A DNA stretch of 64,000 nt, taken from Chondrosia reniformis. Taxonomy: Eukaryota; Porifera; Demospongiae; Chondrillida; Chondrillidae. The stretch lies in the NCBI GenBank assembly GCA_947172415.1, contig OX359199.1, forward strand, positions 4,862,001 to 4,926,000, in the 5' to 3' direction. The position numbers and the translations under genes are program-made. Below, in pieces: positions 16,136 through 26,900 of the stretch. How positions within the stretch are numbered: position 1 is the stretch's first letter; each line of letters starts with the position of its first letter. Below the pieces are notes generated by a model, which made no database searches, was not told the origin of the DNA, and worked only from the letters and a program-made list of their open reading frames with translations.

Positions 16136-16364
16136 AATAGCTGTATATAGATATTTCACAAATCTACAAACTAACCAGTTTCATTTTATGAGCACTAAAA
16201 GTAGTAGAAAGGACCTGTGTGCACTAATCGTAAAGTGCAACTGTCTGACGACCACTTAACACCTGTTAGAGTTTGCTTTGGCGGCGCATATGCTAATAAC
16301 TCGCCGGGAAACTTCAAAGCCTGCGGCCTATCTATGACGATGTATATCGTCAACGGTTATCGGC

Positions 16365-16835
16365 TCATATAATTATCATTTCATGCATCATTTGTCTCAC
16401 TAGCGCGTCGGCAGGCTTAGTTGTTTGGCCTCCGTCGACCTTAAATTCTTTTATACCATTTCCATTGTTTACATAGGAATTATGGCGGTAAGTAACTTCA
16501 TCGAAGCTTTTGCTTAGGAATATTTCAATCTTGTGGCCTTTGGGTGCATATTCATCTGGTACTAAATGAGCTAGAGCATAATTGTACTTTTTCTTAGAAC
16601 TCGTCCCTTGTAGTACAGTAATCACATTTTTAAGTACAACACCGCAGTGTGGATATTTTTCTTCTTTAGAACATGCACACCCAATCCAATAGACTGTAGA
16701 AGCGTCAGACACCGAAAAATGGTAATCTCCTATCTTAATCGCCTTGATTCCATCAGGGGTCATTTGAGAATTGACGTCAACTTCAATCTTAAAATCTCCG
16801 TCTTCTACTGGAGCTGCACTAGATTTATTGCCCAT
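16365..16835 (-). CDS. Unknown 156-residue protein, possible N-myristoylation signal
   Basis: This is a single open exon of normal amino-acid composition that I do not recognise. It begins 'MGNKSSAAP', which fits an N-myristoylation signal (Gly2, Ser5/6) and would place it at the cytoplasmic face of membranes. The body is mixed alpha/beta in character, with 'YWIGCACSKEEKYPHCGVV' suggesting a Cys/His cluster (CxC...HC) that could bind metal. There is no signal peptide or membrane span. No intron is needed, unlike most neighbours, so it may be a retrocopy or a lineage-specific gene. It sits between P450 remnants and a RecQ fragment. Confidence 0.6.
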   Translation of the reverse strand: MGNKSSAAPVEDGDFKIEVDVNSQMTPDGIKAIKIGDYHFSVSDASTVYWIGCACSKEEKYPHCGVVLKNVITVLQGTSSKKKYNYALAHLVPDEYAPKGHKIEIFLSKSFDEVTYRHNSYVNNGNGIKEFKVDGGQTTKPADALVRQMMHEMIII

Positions 16836-17189
16836 GTCAGCTTTCTATATAATTATAATAATTATTGGCTGCCAGTAGCAATTAGTCTTCAGAGCTGTTT
16901 GGAAGTATAACTCGATCGGCTAATAGAATAATCTGTGTTGAATGAATATATGTATAGGAAACGTGTCACTCCATCGGAAGTTGGGGTGGTCGCCGTTCCG
17001 CCTTCCGCAATCTATGCACATCAACAACCTTGGAAGGCGATCTCCAGGCAAGCTGCAGCTGGTAGCCCAGAACTTCAACACCATGCACAATAGCAAATTC
17101 TATATATAGTATGTAAACCTAGAAGTTTGTTGCTTGTTCCATCCATCAAAAGCTGTCAATCTCTGACTTGCTTGCCTTATCACATCAAT

Positions 17190-17392
17190 TAAGCTCCTAT
17201 AATAGGTCTGTAATATCAACCAGGGACAAACTAGACTTTTGTATAGTGCTTACTGTCCCATTAACAGACTCCTTCTGCAGTGCTGCAGTGGCACACACAT
17301 GCATGCACATGACATCACAGTCAGCTACAGTCTGCTTCCAGACATCCCCAAAATGCTTGGCTAAACAGGCTCTTCTGCACTCCCCATTGCCA
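17190..17392 (-). pseudogene. RecQ-like helicase zinc-domain fragment
   Basis: The minus-strand reading contains 'ECRRACLAKHFGDVW', then 'CDVMCMHVC' and 'DITDLL' before a stop. This resembles the zinc-binding domain after the helicase core of RecQ enzymes, especially RECQL1 (CRR...HFDEVW...C..MCDNC...NIT from memory of the family). No helicase motifs lie nearby, and the frame stops soon after. I read it as a stranded exon or pseudogene fragment. Confidence 0.5.
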
Positions 17393-17689
17393 TGGGAATA
17401 TCCCATATATATAATTATGGAGTATAGATTCCTCAGTCCAGTGAAAGTTCATGACACTTTTGTTTAAAAGGTCAAAAGGTCAATAAAATATGATGCAGTG
17501 TAAGGAGTCTTAATTATAACAAACATTTCAAGGTATAAATATTAACATTCAGCGTGTGTGCCTGATCAAGAAATTAGATGATCAATTAATAAATTTACCT
17601 AGTAAGTAATTAAGCAGGCTATATATTTATGGAGCAAACATGTCATGATCATAAATATTATTGAATATATGCATGTATTATATGTCAAT

Positions 17690-17970
17690 GAAAGTTTAAT
17701 TTTTTTAGTTAATTGGCAAAAATCACAATCTTCTTTGAAAGGTGACAAAAGCACGGTTCAGTGGACATAGTGCACCCAAGTCTGTTTCTAAAGGAACCTG
17801 CAGTACATGTATGGATGAAAGGAAATGAATTTAGTTTACATAATATATTTCTATACTAGATAATAATACTATATACCTTAGTTAGCCTTAGGCTACCAAT
17901 ACTTAATGTTAGCCTAGATAGCAACCAATACTTAACGTAGGCCTAGCAACCAATTGAATTAATAGCTGTA
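17690..17970 (-). pseudogene. Duplicated P450 terminal exon and flank
   Basis: The block repeats 15385-15560 and then the tandem-repeat flank of 16085-16160, skipping the two internal P450 exons. The copy of the last exon still ends 'FVTFQRRL' and a stop, but upstream residues are altered and shifted. Its right half continues at 18489-18545 after the hammerhead-bearing insertion. Confidence 0.7.
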
Positions 17971-17982
17971 TATAGATATGTC

Positions 17983-18488
17983 TTCATCATTTAACTCTGG
18001 ATATTACCCCTGCCCACTCATGTCTCCTGAGGAGCGCAATGAGCTAATGGGCGGAACCGAAGGGTAATACCCAGAGTTAAATGATGATGACATCGATGCT
18101 CTAAGATCGGCTTTAGATCTTAAAGTTCCCCTATTTTTTTCCATATTTGTGGTCAGCCACACTTTTGGCTGTACCCCATATCTGGAAACCACAAGCTTTT
18201 TTGCTTCTGGGAGTACTTATTAGCAGACTAGCCACTCAAACTTCCATCATATGCCATACTGATGAGTCCTAATAAGGACGAAACAGCTGTCTATGGCTTG
18301 ATCATCTTTTTGAGTGGCTAGGAGGAGACTCTGGTTCCAATCAAGCGAACTTCGGTTCCGCCCATTAACTCATTGCGCTCCTCAGGGGACATGAGTGGGC
18401 AAGGGTAATACCCAGAGTTAAATGATGATGACATCGATGCTTTAAGATCGGCTTTATATAGATCTTATAAAGTTCCCCTATATTTTCC
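17983..18488 (+). mobile_element. Retrozyme-like element with hammerhead ribozyme
   Basis: The insertion interrupts a duplicated segment whose unbroken version is at 16120-16205. It is flanked by imperfect 15-bp duplications, 'GTATATAGATATGTC' (17968) and 'GTATATAGATGTATC' (18489). Inside is a direct repeat of about 75 bp (18062-18135 and 18403-18480, period 341 bp), so it is about one and a half monomers. The first 77 bp (17984-18060) are an inverted copy of 18347-18429. A type I hammerhead lies between the direct repeats. There is no coding capacity. Size, direct repeats, ribozyme and target duplication fit the non-autonomous circular-RNA retroelements called retrozymes. Confidence 0.7.
18225..18322 (+). 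ncRNA. Type I hammerhead ribozyme, apparently intact
   Basis: Every core element is present. Inner stem I is GCCAUA (18253-18258) with UAUGGC (18292-18297). CUGAUGA is at 18259-18265. Stem II is GUCC with GGAC around a UAAUAA loop (18266-18279). GAAA is at 18280-18283, then CAGCUG, and UC at 18290-18291. Predicted self-cleavage is after C18291. Stem III is tiny and palindromic (two pairs and an AGCU loop), which in known metazoan and Penelope hammerheads favours cleavage as a dimer. An outer stem I of about 13 bp, CUAGCCACUCAAA with UUUGAGUGGCUAG, encloses an internal loop that could make the tertiary contact with loop II. Confidence 0.9.
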
Positions 18489-19040
18489 GTATATAGATGT
18501 ATCATGAATCTACAAACTAACCAGTTTCATTTTATGAGCAGAAAGGATGTGTCTTCTAACTCTCCAAGTCTCTCCAAGAGCCTGATTAGGCCTCTTTGTT
18601 TCTTTCCTTCATATATAGACCAAAGGGTTAACACCTGGATTAGCCTGCATGTTATTGATAACACTTTAAGATCATGCACATGCATTACACTTCAACTTAT
18701 ATACCAATCTGTCAGTGAATTTGTCAAAGTACTTTATCAGTATTTGTTTTAGATTTTCTGGATCAGACACAATATAGGCATGACTTAAGCCCATATAAAT
18801 CAAGAATTCATGATCGATACCATTACTTACGGTAATATTTTTGACTATCTAGATACGTATATGTGCATGACGTCATGCCATGCCAGCTATATGGATGTGG
18901 ATAGGACGCTGCTTGATGTCGTTATTATTATAATAATGTAAAGTGAAAAGCCACCAATTGACAGCTAACCAAATTCTACAGTAAAAATATTGTGCAATGT
19001 CATCAATACACATACAATTAGATCTAAAATTGATGTGAGT

Positions 19041-22000
19041 TTAATCTGACAGCTGGATAGACTTGATTAAATCCTTTTTGCTAGTCTTTCCCAGAATATT
19101 CTTTGGTAATTCTTTGACAACATAGATTTGTTGAGGTATTTTATAGTGAGCAAGGTATAACCTACAAAATTCTTTTATGCCATCCATAGTGAGTGTCTAT
19201 AGGTAGAGAAGGTTAAAGAACCAATGAAGAAGTTGAACCTACAGTTTCTGCTCAGTTAAGTGAAGTACGTAGCTTAGAGGCCAACATTAAGTGATCCAGA
19301 GAATTTACAGAAAATACAACAAATGTTGACAAAACATTATTATAACCATAAAGGGACATACGTACATGTTATCAATGGGGCTATATATATACGTATATAT
19401 GATATGCAACAGTTAGTAATTAATTAAAAAACTTCTATTAAAGGAGCTAAATGGGAAGACGAACATACATGATACTAGGCTAGTTAGAATGATAATAGAC
19501 TATTATGCATATACGTACGTATATTATAGATGAGATTTAATGAATTATTAAAGTACATACATTGACATAAATAAATTTAAACTCCTCTCTTTCAGTTTTA
19601 GATAAGCCTGTTACAATGGCACTCACTATGTCATTCTGGAGAACTATTACAGCCACGATTGATTCTCCATTCAGTGCATCTGGTACTCCAATTACAGCAC
19701 ACTCCTTGACTCCTTGGTGATCACAAAGAACATGTTCAATTTCCAAAGCACTATAATAGAGTGACAGTAATTTATAAACCATATATATATTCTATGACTG
19801 CACAATACATAGCCACAGACAATATGTGACGAATTTAAACAAATATTGGTTAAAAAATTAACAGAATTTAGAACTTTTACATATACAATATATCCAACAG
19901 CACAGAGTAACAAATCTTGCTATGGCTAAACTACAGTGAATTTTAAATACTACTTTATGGCTGATGCAGACCACGGATCAAATATTCTAAAGATAATCTA
20001 TTCAATTATAGTGTTGCCAAATTCCCAAAAAATAATAACGACCGCAAGTCATCATTTCATGCTACTAAATAGACAGATCTCAAAGAATTAAGGAAGCATA
20101 CACACGTTGAAACACCTTATTTTGTATCCTTTTGACTTTATTATATCTGAAGACATCCTTCCCTTCAAATAGTAGTAACTGGAACAGAGTGCTATAAAGT
20201 AAAAAAACATTTATAGTCCTGAATAAATATTCCACATGATGAAGGGGGAAAACAGCATTTGTGGGAAGTCAAAGCCAGATCACTGTCACTGAGCTACAAA
20301 TAGACTCCATTCACACTTCACTCTTACACTATATACAAAGTAATTAATCTACAGTCATAATAATTTGAGATGATTCTATTTTCACATTAACCACTACTGT
20401 ATAATCATACAATATATGTACAAACCTGCTACATCTCCTGTTTTAAACCAACCATCATCCGTGAAGGAAGCTCTAGTTTCTTCAGGTCTGTTCCAGTATC
20501 TAAGGTGGACCAATACTAGAACATATATCTGTATTCATCAACTATAAACACAATATACACAATACTCCTTTCATTTCAAGTATTGTAAGTAATAAATAAA
20601 TGTTTTCAATTGAAATGCTACTGTTCAAGTCACTTATTCCCATCACAGAGGTATAGAAACAAATTTGACCACTTCCTATATGATCCTGCAGTCGGCTTAT
20701 AAAGCCCCATGAAGTACTGCCAGTTCATCATACCCAGTAAATATGGCGGGTCCTTTCAACTGCAGTTCTCCTACTGATTCTGATGTATTTTTGGGTCCAT
20801 TTTGTGTCAGTTGACTTTGTTCAACTCCTGCTAATCTTACACTTACAGTCGGCAGAGCCTGCCCTACAGATCCCTAGAGAAAGGAATGATTGACACATGC
20901 CTTGCATAACAACTTCCACAATACATACACACTCATCCTTACTGGTATTCGTTCTCCATTGGTAGGATTTGATAGTGCCATTCCAACTTCAGTCATACCG
21001 TATCTTTCCAACAACTTATGACCTATAAAAGTACATAAGATGGAGTAAGAGAATTCCTTAAACTTCTTTGATATTGTTTATCTTTTGATTAATTTAGAGC
21101 ATACTCATGCAGACTCATTAAAGTAGCTACTGGGGGTTAAAGTGTCCAAAATAAACTCCTGTAATAACTAACTGAGTCTTTATAGACACTCAACCTTCCC
21201 ATAAAAGATGAATCACATCATACTACAGTACTCCACTATTCATTAAACACTTAAGTCTTTAAGCATTGCTGTACTACCTGTAGTAGTACTACTGTATTAG
21301 CTGATATTTTTGGACACTGTCTAAAACATACTACAGCAATCACCACATACACATCTAGTCCAGTACTCCACTATTCATTAAACACCTCAGTCCTTAAGCA
21401 TTGCTGTACTACCTGTAATATCTGCCCATTTCTTAAACAAGGTAACTGGAAGTGGTGCAGAACCAGAGATCATCAATCTGTAAACAACAAATAGAAAGAC
21501 ATACTACTGTAATTTGGGAAATTTTCATGTGATAAATTTTCGTGCTGAAATATTTTTGTGGTCTAAACCAACAGCACTTCTTGATTCGCACAAACAGATG
21601 AACAAAGAAACATTTCATACGAGAAATTTTTGTGGTTTGGGCCAACCACAAAAATATTTAACACGGTATTACCAGGTACTACAATCTATGATCTACAGCT
21701 ACCGATTTTATATATTAGTAAACTGACACCTAAGTACATGGGGAGGTGACTGTCAATGGCTGGAAGTATGGCCATGACTACTATAGTAATATCTAGACAC
21801 ATACGTAAGGAGTCAACAGGATAAGGTGAGAAATGTCACCTGATGTTCTCTTTCAGATATTCCTTGATATAATGTTTCTGCCCCTGATAGTGCTCATTGT
21901 AATATTCCATTAGTTTAGCATACATGGTAGGTACTCCAGTGAATACAGTCACTTTTGGGAGAGACGGGTCTTCATTTAACAGAACTTTCCATACCTAAAA

Positions 22001-23562
22001 ATGTCAAAACTAATGTTCTGATGTGGTTGCCTCTACTTTAGTAAATTTAAAGAATTGAAAAAGGATTTGCTCATATATCTACCACTGATGCAACATAAAT
22101 ATTTACTTCAGAATAGTAGAATACTAAACAATCAATTGTTTAGTATTCTTAAAATATGGGCTACTAAGTGCATTAACAATCTATGACGTCACTTTCTTAT
22201 AGATATGGTTTACATCAATATGAAGTTTAGGAAAAATAATTACTGTAGAATACACTGTTTTCATAATATATACCAAAGGAATGCCTAATCTTGCATGTAT
22301 GTACATGTGTGTATGTGTGCATACATACCCAGTGCCACTATTACACACAACTTATACTATGATAATCAATGGTTTTTTGACTTATGCTAGTCTAGGCAAA
22401 CACTTACATCTGCTGGTTGAAACTGTCTCATCATCAAACATGTAGCCCCCACTGCAAGTGGACAGAGCAATGCATTCAGTACCCCGTGAACGTGATGTAG
22501 CGGGAGGGCGTGTAGAACGGTATCATCCTTAGACCAATGCCACGCCTCCAACAGCATTGACATCTGTGCACTATAGCAACAATAGGTAACTATTTTTATT
22601 ATTATTATTACTCACCACAGTTATTCTACTTATGTCTCTCTTTCTCTCAATTAATTACCCATTATTCCATTTAATGATTATTTTACTGTATAAAACAGTT
22701 TATTAATTTGTCCTCTGAAAGATGGCTCTCTTACGACATACACTTAAGTCCTCCAGATAGTCCTAAATACATAGTAGCCACTTTACATTCATTTGAAGGA
22801 GATGCAGGTGAAGTTAGTACCAGAAACCAAATTGCCCTTTGAAATACACTTGCAAAGATAAAAATATTTAAAATAAATGAGATCTACCTACCTGAGGTTT
22901 CTGTGAGTCGTGAGTACTCCTTTCGGTTTACCCGTCGTACCACTGGTATACATTATCATAGCGCCCAGTGATTGGTACTGAGACGCACTCAACTCAGTCA
23001 CACAATTAAATGACCGGGGTTGCCCGTTTGTTACCGCATCAATAGCTAGTACTGGGAAGATATAATCAATTTCGCATATTCTGCCTAATTCTCTTGCTCG
23101 TTCCTGAAACTCTTCAGAAGCAATGATTAGAGAAGCAGCCGAGTCCTTCAACACATAAACTTGCTCTTTAATGGGATGTGACTTGCATAAAGGAACTACA
23201 ATACCCTTTACCATCCACACTGCGAAAGCTGCAAATGTGAAATCTTCACACTCACACAAAAGCGCAACTCTAGGTTGATCGAAGAACGTGCTTACGTTTC
23301 CTGTCCTGTTACTGTCAGACTTTTCACACATGCTTCGCAATAATTTAGGAATATTTCTGAGAGGCAAAATAGAATTGATACTTACTGCAGTTTGTACAGC
23401 ATCATCTCTCAGTTGTCCATAAAGCGTGTAACTTTTACCGGCATAAGAATAAATAGCAGGAAGGTGTGAAGGGACGTTGGTCAGGAAAGCTGGACTACAA
23501 TATGCATATGATGCATACATTCGTGGGAAGTATCTACTAAGCTGGGCGCCCGGATTGAGCAT
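19041..23562 (-). CDS. ACSF3: Acyl-CoA synthetase, ACSF3-like
   Basis: Members of this adenylate-forming family activate carboxylates to CoA thioesters; ACSF3 makes malonyl-CoA in mitochondria for fatty acid synthesis. The large 5' exon (from about 22892) contains the AMP-binding loop '[20 protein letters not shown]'. Later exons read '[18 protein letters not shown]', '[20 protein letters not shown]', 'MISGSAPLP', '[15 protein letters not shown]', '[16 protein letters not shown]', '[10 protein letters not shown]', '[10 protein letters not shown]', '[20 protein letters not shown]' and '[14 protein letters not shown]', which includes the C-terminal catalytic lysine. Ten exons are inferred. I start at the ATG at 23562 ([16 protein letters not shown]), which gives an Arg-bearing leader compatible with mitochondrial import. 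The frame runs open further upstream but without an ATG. Confidence 0.87.
21505..21690. repeat. Inverted-repeat insertion in ACSF3 intron
   Basis: Related palindromic pieces built on 'GGGAAATTTTC', 'GATAAATTTTCG' and 'GTGGTTTGGGCCAACCAC' suggest a degraded MITE. It produces short open frames on both strands that are not genes. Confidence 0.45.
22126..22159. repeat. Perfect hairpin, 15-bp arms
   Basis: 'GAATACTAAACAAT', a two-base CA loop and its exact complement form a near-perfect palindrome in an ACSF3 intron. No function is apparent. Confidence 0.85.
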
Positions 23563-23922
23563 CACCCTTTTCTTATCAACTCTATGAAAATTTGACTGCG
23601 GCCATTTTGTGAGAAATACCCAGGGAAATATTTTTAGGGGGCCCGGGGGCGTCCTCACATTTCCTAGGGGTCTTCTGAGATTGCAGTATTACTTATCCAG
23701 AAATAAGGCAGAATAATTAATAATCTGACCTTAATACAGCTTCTAGAGATGTACATACCTCGGGACATCTAAATCGACCATTTTGTCCTTATACTTTACA
23801 TTGCATTATATATGAAATTAATAATACATTATCACATCTAATAATTAATGTCTGTACATGTGTCACTACTGTATGTAGGATGTATGTATATAAATTAACA
23901 CACTGTCTAAAATATGTTCACT

Positions 23923-26900
23923 TTAACCAGCACTGGCTACCACATGGATCACAGTTTCCAGGCGATGAAATATCAAAGCTATAAACTGAACAAGAAGGAT
24001 TCCAAAATAAAGACCAGCAAACAGAACAGGAAGAAGACTTTCCTCTAGGCCGAGGGTTTTCAGAAACTCTAAATTAAATGAAAGGAGCAGAACCATCCAA
24101 AGTAGATTGATAACAGCCATAGCAATAAGAGTGGTGTTTCTTAGTTCTTCAAGTCCTTCCTTTAACTCATCAGTGTTGCCTCCTTGAAGGTAAGTTGGCC
24201 TAAGATGTCTTTCTATCAGGTCATCCCAAAAGGTCTCCTCTGACGGATCAGTAACTGTCAAGGACATTTCTGGGGCATTTTCTATTCTAATTCTAGTGTC
24301 ACTTATCTCTCTATCCCCTACAACATGTTGAAGAACATGCAGGTAAATTATAAATAATAATAATAATAATAGAGGGTAGTGCTGTAAACATATATACATA
24401 TACATATACATGCAGGTACATACGATTGGTAGGATCATGGAGTGTATTCAATGCCTTCAACAACATGTTCAAATGAGCTGCATGTCAAAAAGAAATATAA
24501 ATGTATCATATAAAGGGTTGTATATACACAATATGCATGCAATATGCAATATTATCACCAATACAGTATATACGTATTCGTATACATGTACATATACTGA
24601 CCTCTTTTTGTGATTCCCATAGCAACCAGTTTCTCCTTTGAGAGGAATGGTAGATTTACTACATCTTCCTTAAGATAATACCCTTCAGCTTCAAACAGAT
24701 GAAGATACTGACTAAGATTTAGAGGCACAAGAAAGTCAGCAACATCATTCTGTATACAATGAAATAACAACACTAAACCAGAATAAAATAACAACAATAA
24801 AATTGGTGGACATTAGTTACTGACAGGTATTGATGTTCGTCCCAAACAGATTGGGGTTGGAATAGTCTTAATGGCAGCTGTTAGACGTAGAATAAATCCT
24901 TCCTTTTTCACACCAATAGCCTCCAAATCAGCAGGCTTCATTCCATAGATAAACTCCTTGTGTGTGTAGCCATAATCTTCAAAATTTCTTATGTAATCCT
25001 ATTTTTTTATATTTGTAGATTAAGGAATGGTGAACTCCATTCTGAAGCAAAATTGTATGCTTAAAGATTTAATAACTCACTTCACATCTTAAGTCACTGA
25101 GCCATTGAATGACTGAGATATGAATAGGAGGCTGCACAATAGAAGAAGCTAAATTGAAGAATATAAAGAACATGTCAATCAATAGAGGGATCAATATATT
25201 GTTACTTCTAAAACATGCTAAACAGATTTTGTCTATATATAAATGATTCCAACTTAGAAAATATGATTATTTACCAGAAGAAGAGCTCTTTTCAAGCAAG
25301 TGTTTAGGACTTTCTTTCTTTGGCATATCTTTAACTTCAGGCTGAAGCTCGGGATCTTTATCTTCATTAATCCTTCTGCTCACTTTCCTCTTTATGCAAG
25401 CTATGCATGGTGTGATGGCAGAAGACCAGCAGGACTTCATCTTAGCCATAAACTCGTCATATTTGGTCCCTTGTGACGTCTTTTTCTTCTCAGCAGTTCC
25501 CACTCTAGTACCCCAACTGCGGTTGTTGAGATTACCTGCTGAGTAAATCAGCAGAAGGAGGTAGGCAGATGGAAGAGCAAGTATGTACCAAACAAAATGA
25601 AGGAGAACAAGAAATTCACTGGGGTGCATTAAACCACAGATGATAACAATCAAGGAGAAACCCCAGAGATAAACTGCATCTACAGAGATTGCTTCTATGA
25701 ACTCAGATTCTATTGTAGCATTGGGGTTGTCACTTGGTTGAAGGAAGGAAAAGGTTTCCGCAACTATTCCTGTGAAGGCAGCTGCCATAATAATCACAAA
25801 TGCTACCGTAAGAACCTTTGCAATACCTAATTGGATTTTCTCAGGAAAATAGATACACACTAGCCCATACAGAACAGAGATAGCAGAGAGAATACCAATT
25901 GATATATGGACATTGACCTGGTAGGCTGTAAACATCCCTGATGCCACTATTAAAATGACAGTAGCTGGAGACACAGCAGTAGAAAATATAATGATCACCT
26001 GATAGAGGACAAATAGATAGCTGATGGAATCATTCTTGCCGGCAATCTTGCCACTGTTTGCAATCAGTTGCATTAGATTAGCCATGGTGGAGGGAACCCA
26101 TCTCCTTCTTTGGTTAAAGAATTCATTAAAGCTCTCTGGACAATATGTACTGTTTTCCGATAGTGCAGCATATTCTAATCTCCAGCCACTTTCAATCAGT
26201 AGAGTACAAAGCCATCTATCCTCACCCATGTCCTTTGTTAAGAACTCTGCAGCCGATGTCACTTGTGAACTGTAGGTTTCCAGGACATCTGTAAGGGCTT
26301 TTGCTCGAAACACAGCAAAACAACCGGGACAACAGAGAACACAACCCAAAACATGCTCAGCAGACTTTTGAAACCAATGACCAAATGCATACTCAAAGAC
26401 CTGATACCATCCCAAAGGACCAGTCCCAATCGGATGAGTCCTAGCACATACAGCCCCAACCTGTTCATCATGGGAGAGAAAATCCAAAAGTGCAGCCACT
26501 GCATCTGCTTTGAAATGAATATCAGCATCAGTGGTGAGAATGTACGATGTATGTGGATCAAACTTTTTCCTCTGTAGGTCATCCAGCTCCTTCATTCTAA
26601 AATTGATGACATAGTTCATGTACATTACCTGGCTCCATCTCTTCTTATTCTTGACCTTGGTATTGTCCTTAAAGTGAATAAAGAAAGGTAGCATGCCAAC
26701 CTGCCAGAAGAGCTCATATCCATATGGTGTTTTTGTTTTCCTGACCTGTTCCAGCTCTATGTGTAGCGTGTTGCTGACTAGACTCATTAACTGCAATGCA
26801 AACTCTCCAAACTGACTCTGAGTCAGTGCACCATCAAAGAATACGTGAGATTCAAAATAAGGGGCTCTGCCAAAAACATCGTTAAAAAAATGGTCCCTCT

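Noticed and set aside
17168..17467. Plus-strand 99-codon ORF
   Set aside because: It is the antisense shadow of the RecQ-like zinc-domain fragment, which has recognisable motifs.
23563..23658. Upstream extension of the ACSF3 first exon (frame open to 23658)
   Set aside because: No ATG occurs in the extension; the first in-frame ATG is at 23562.
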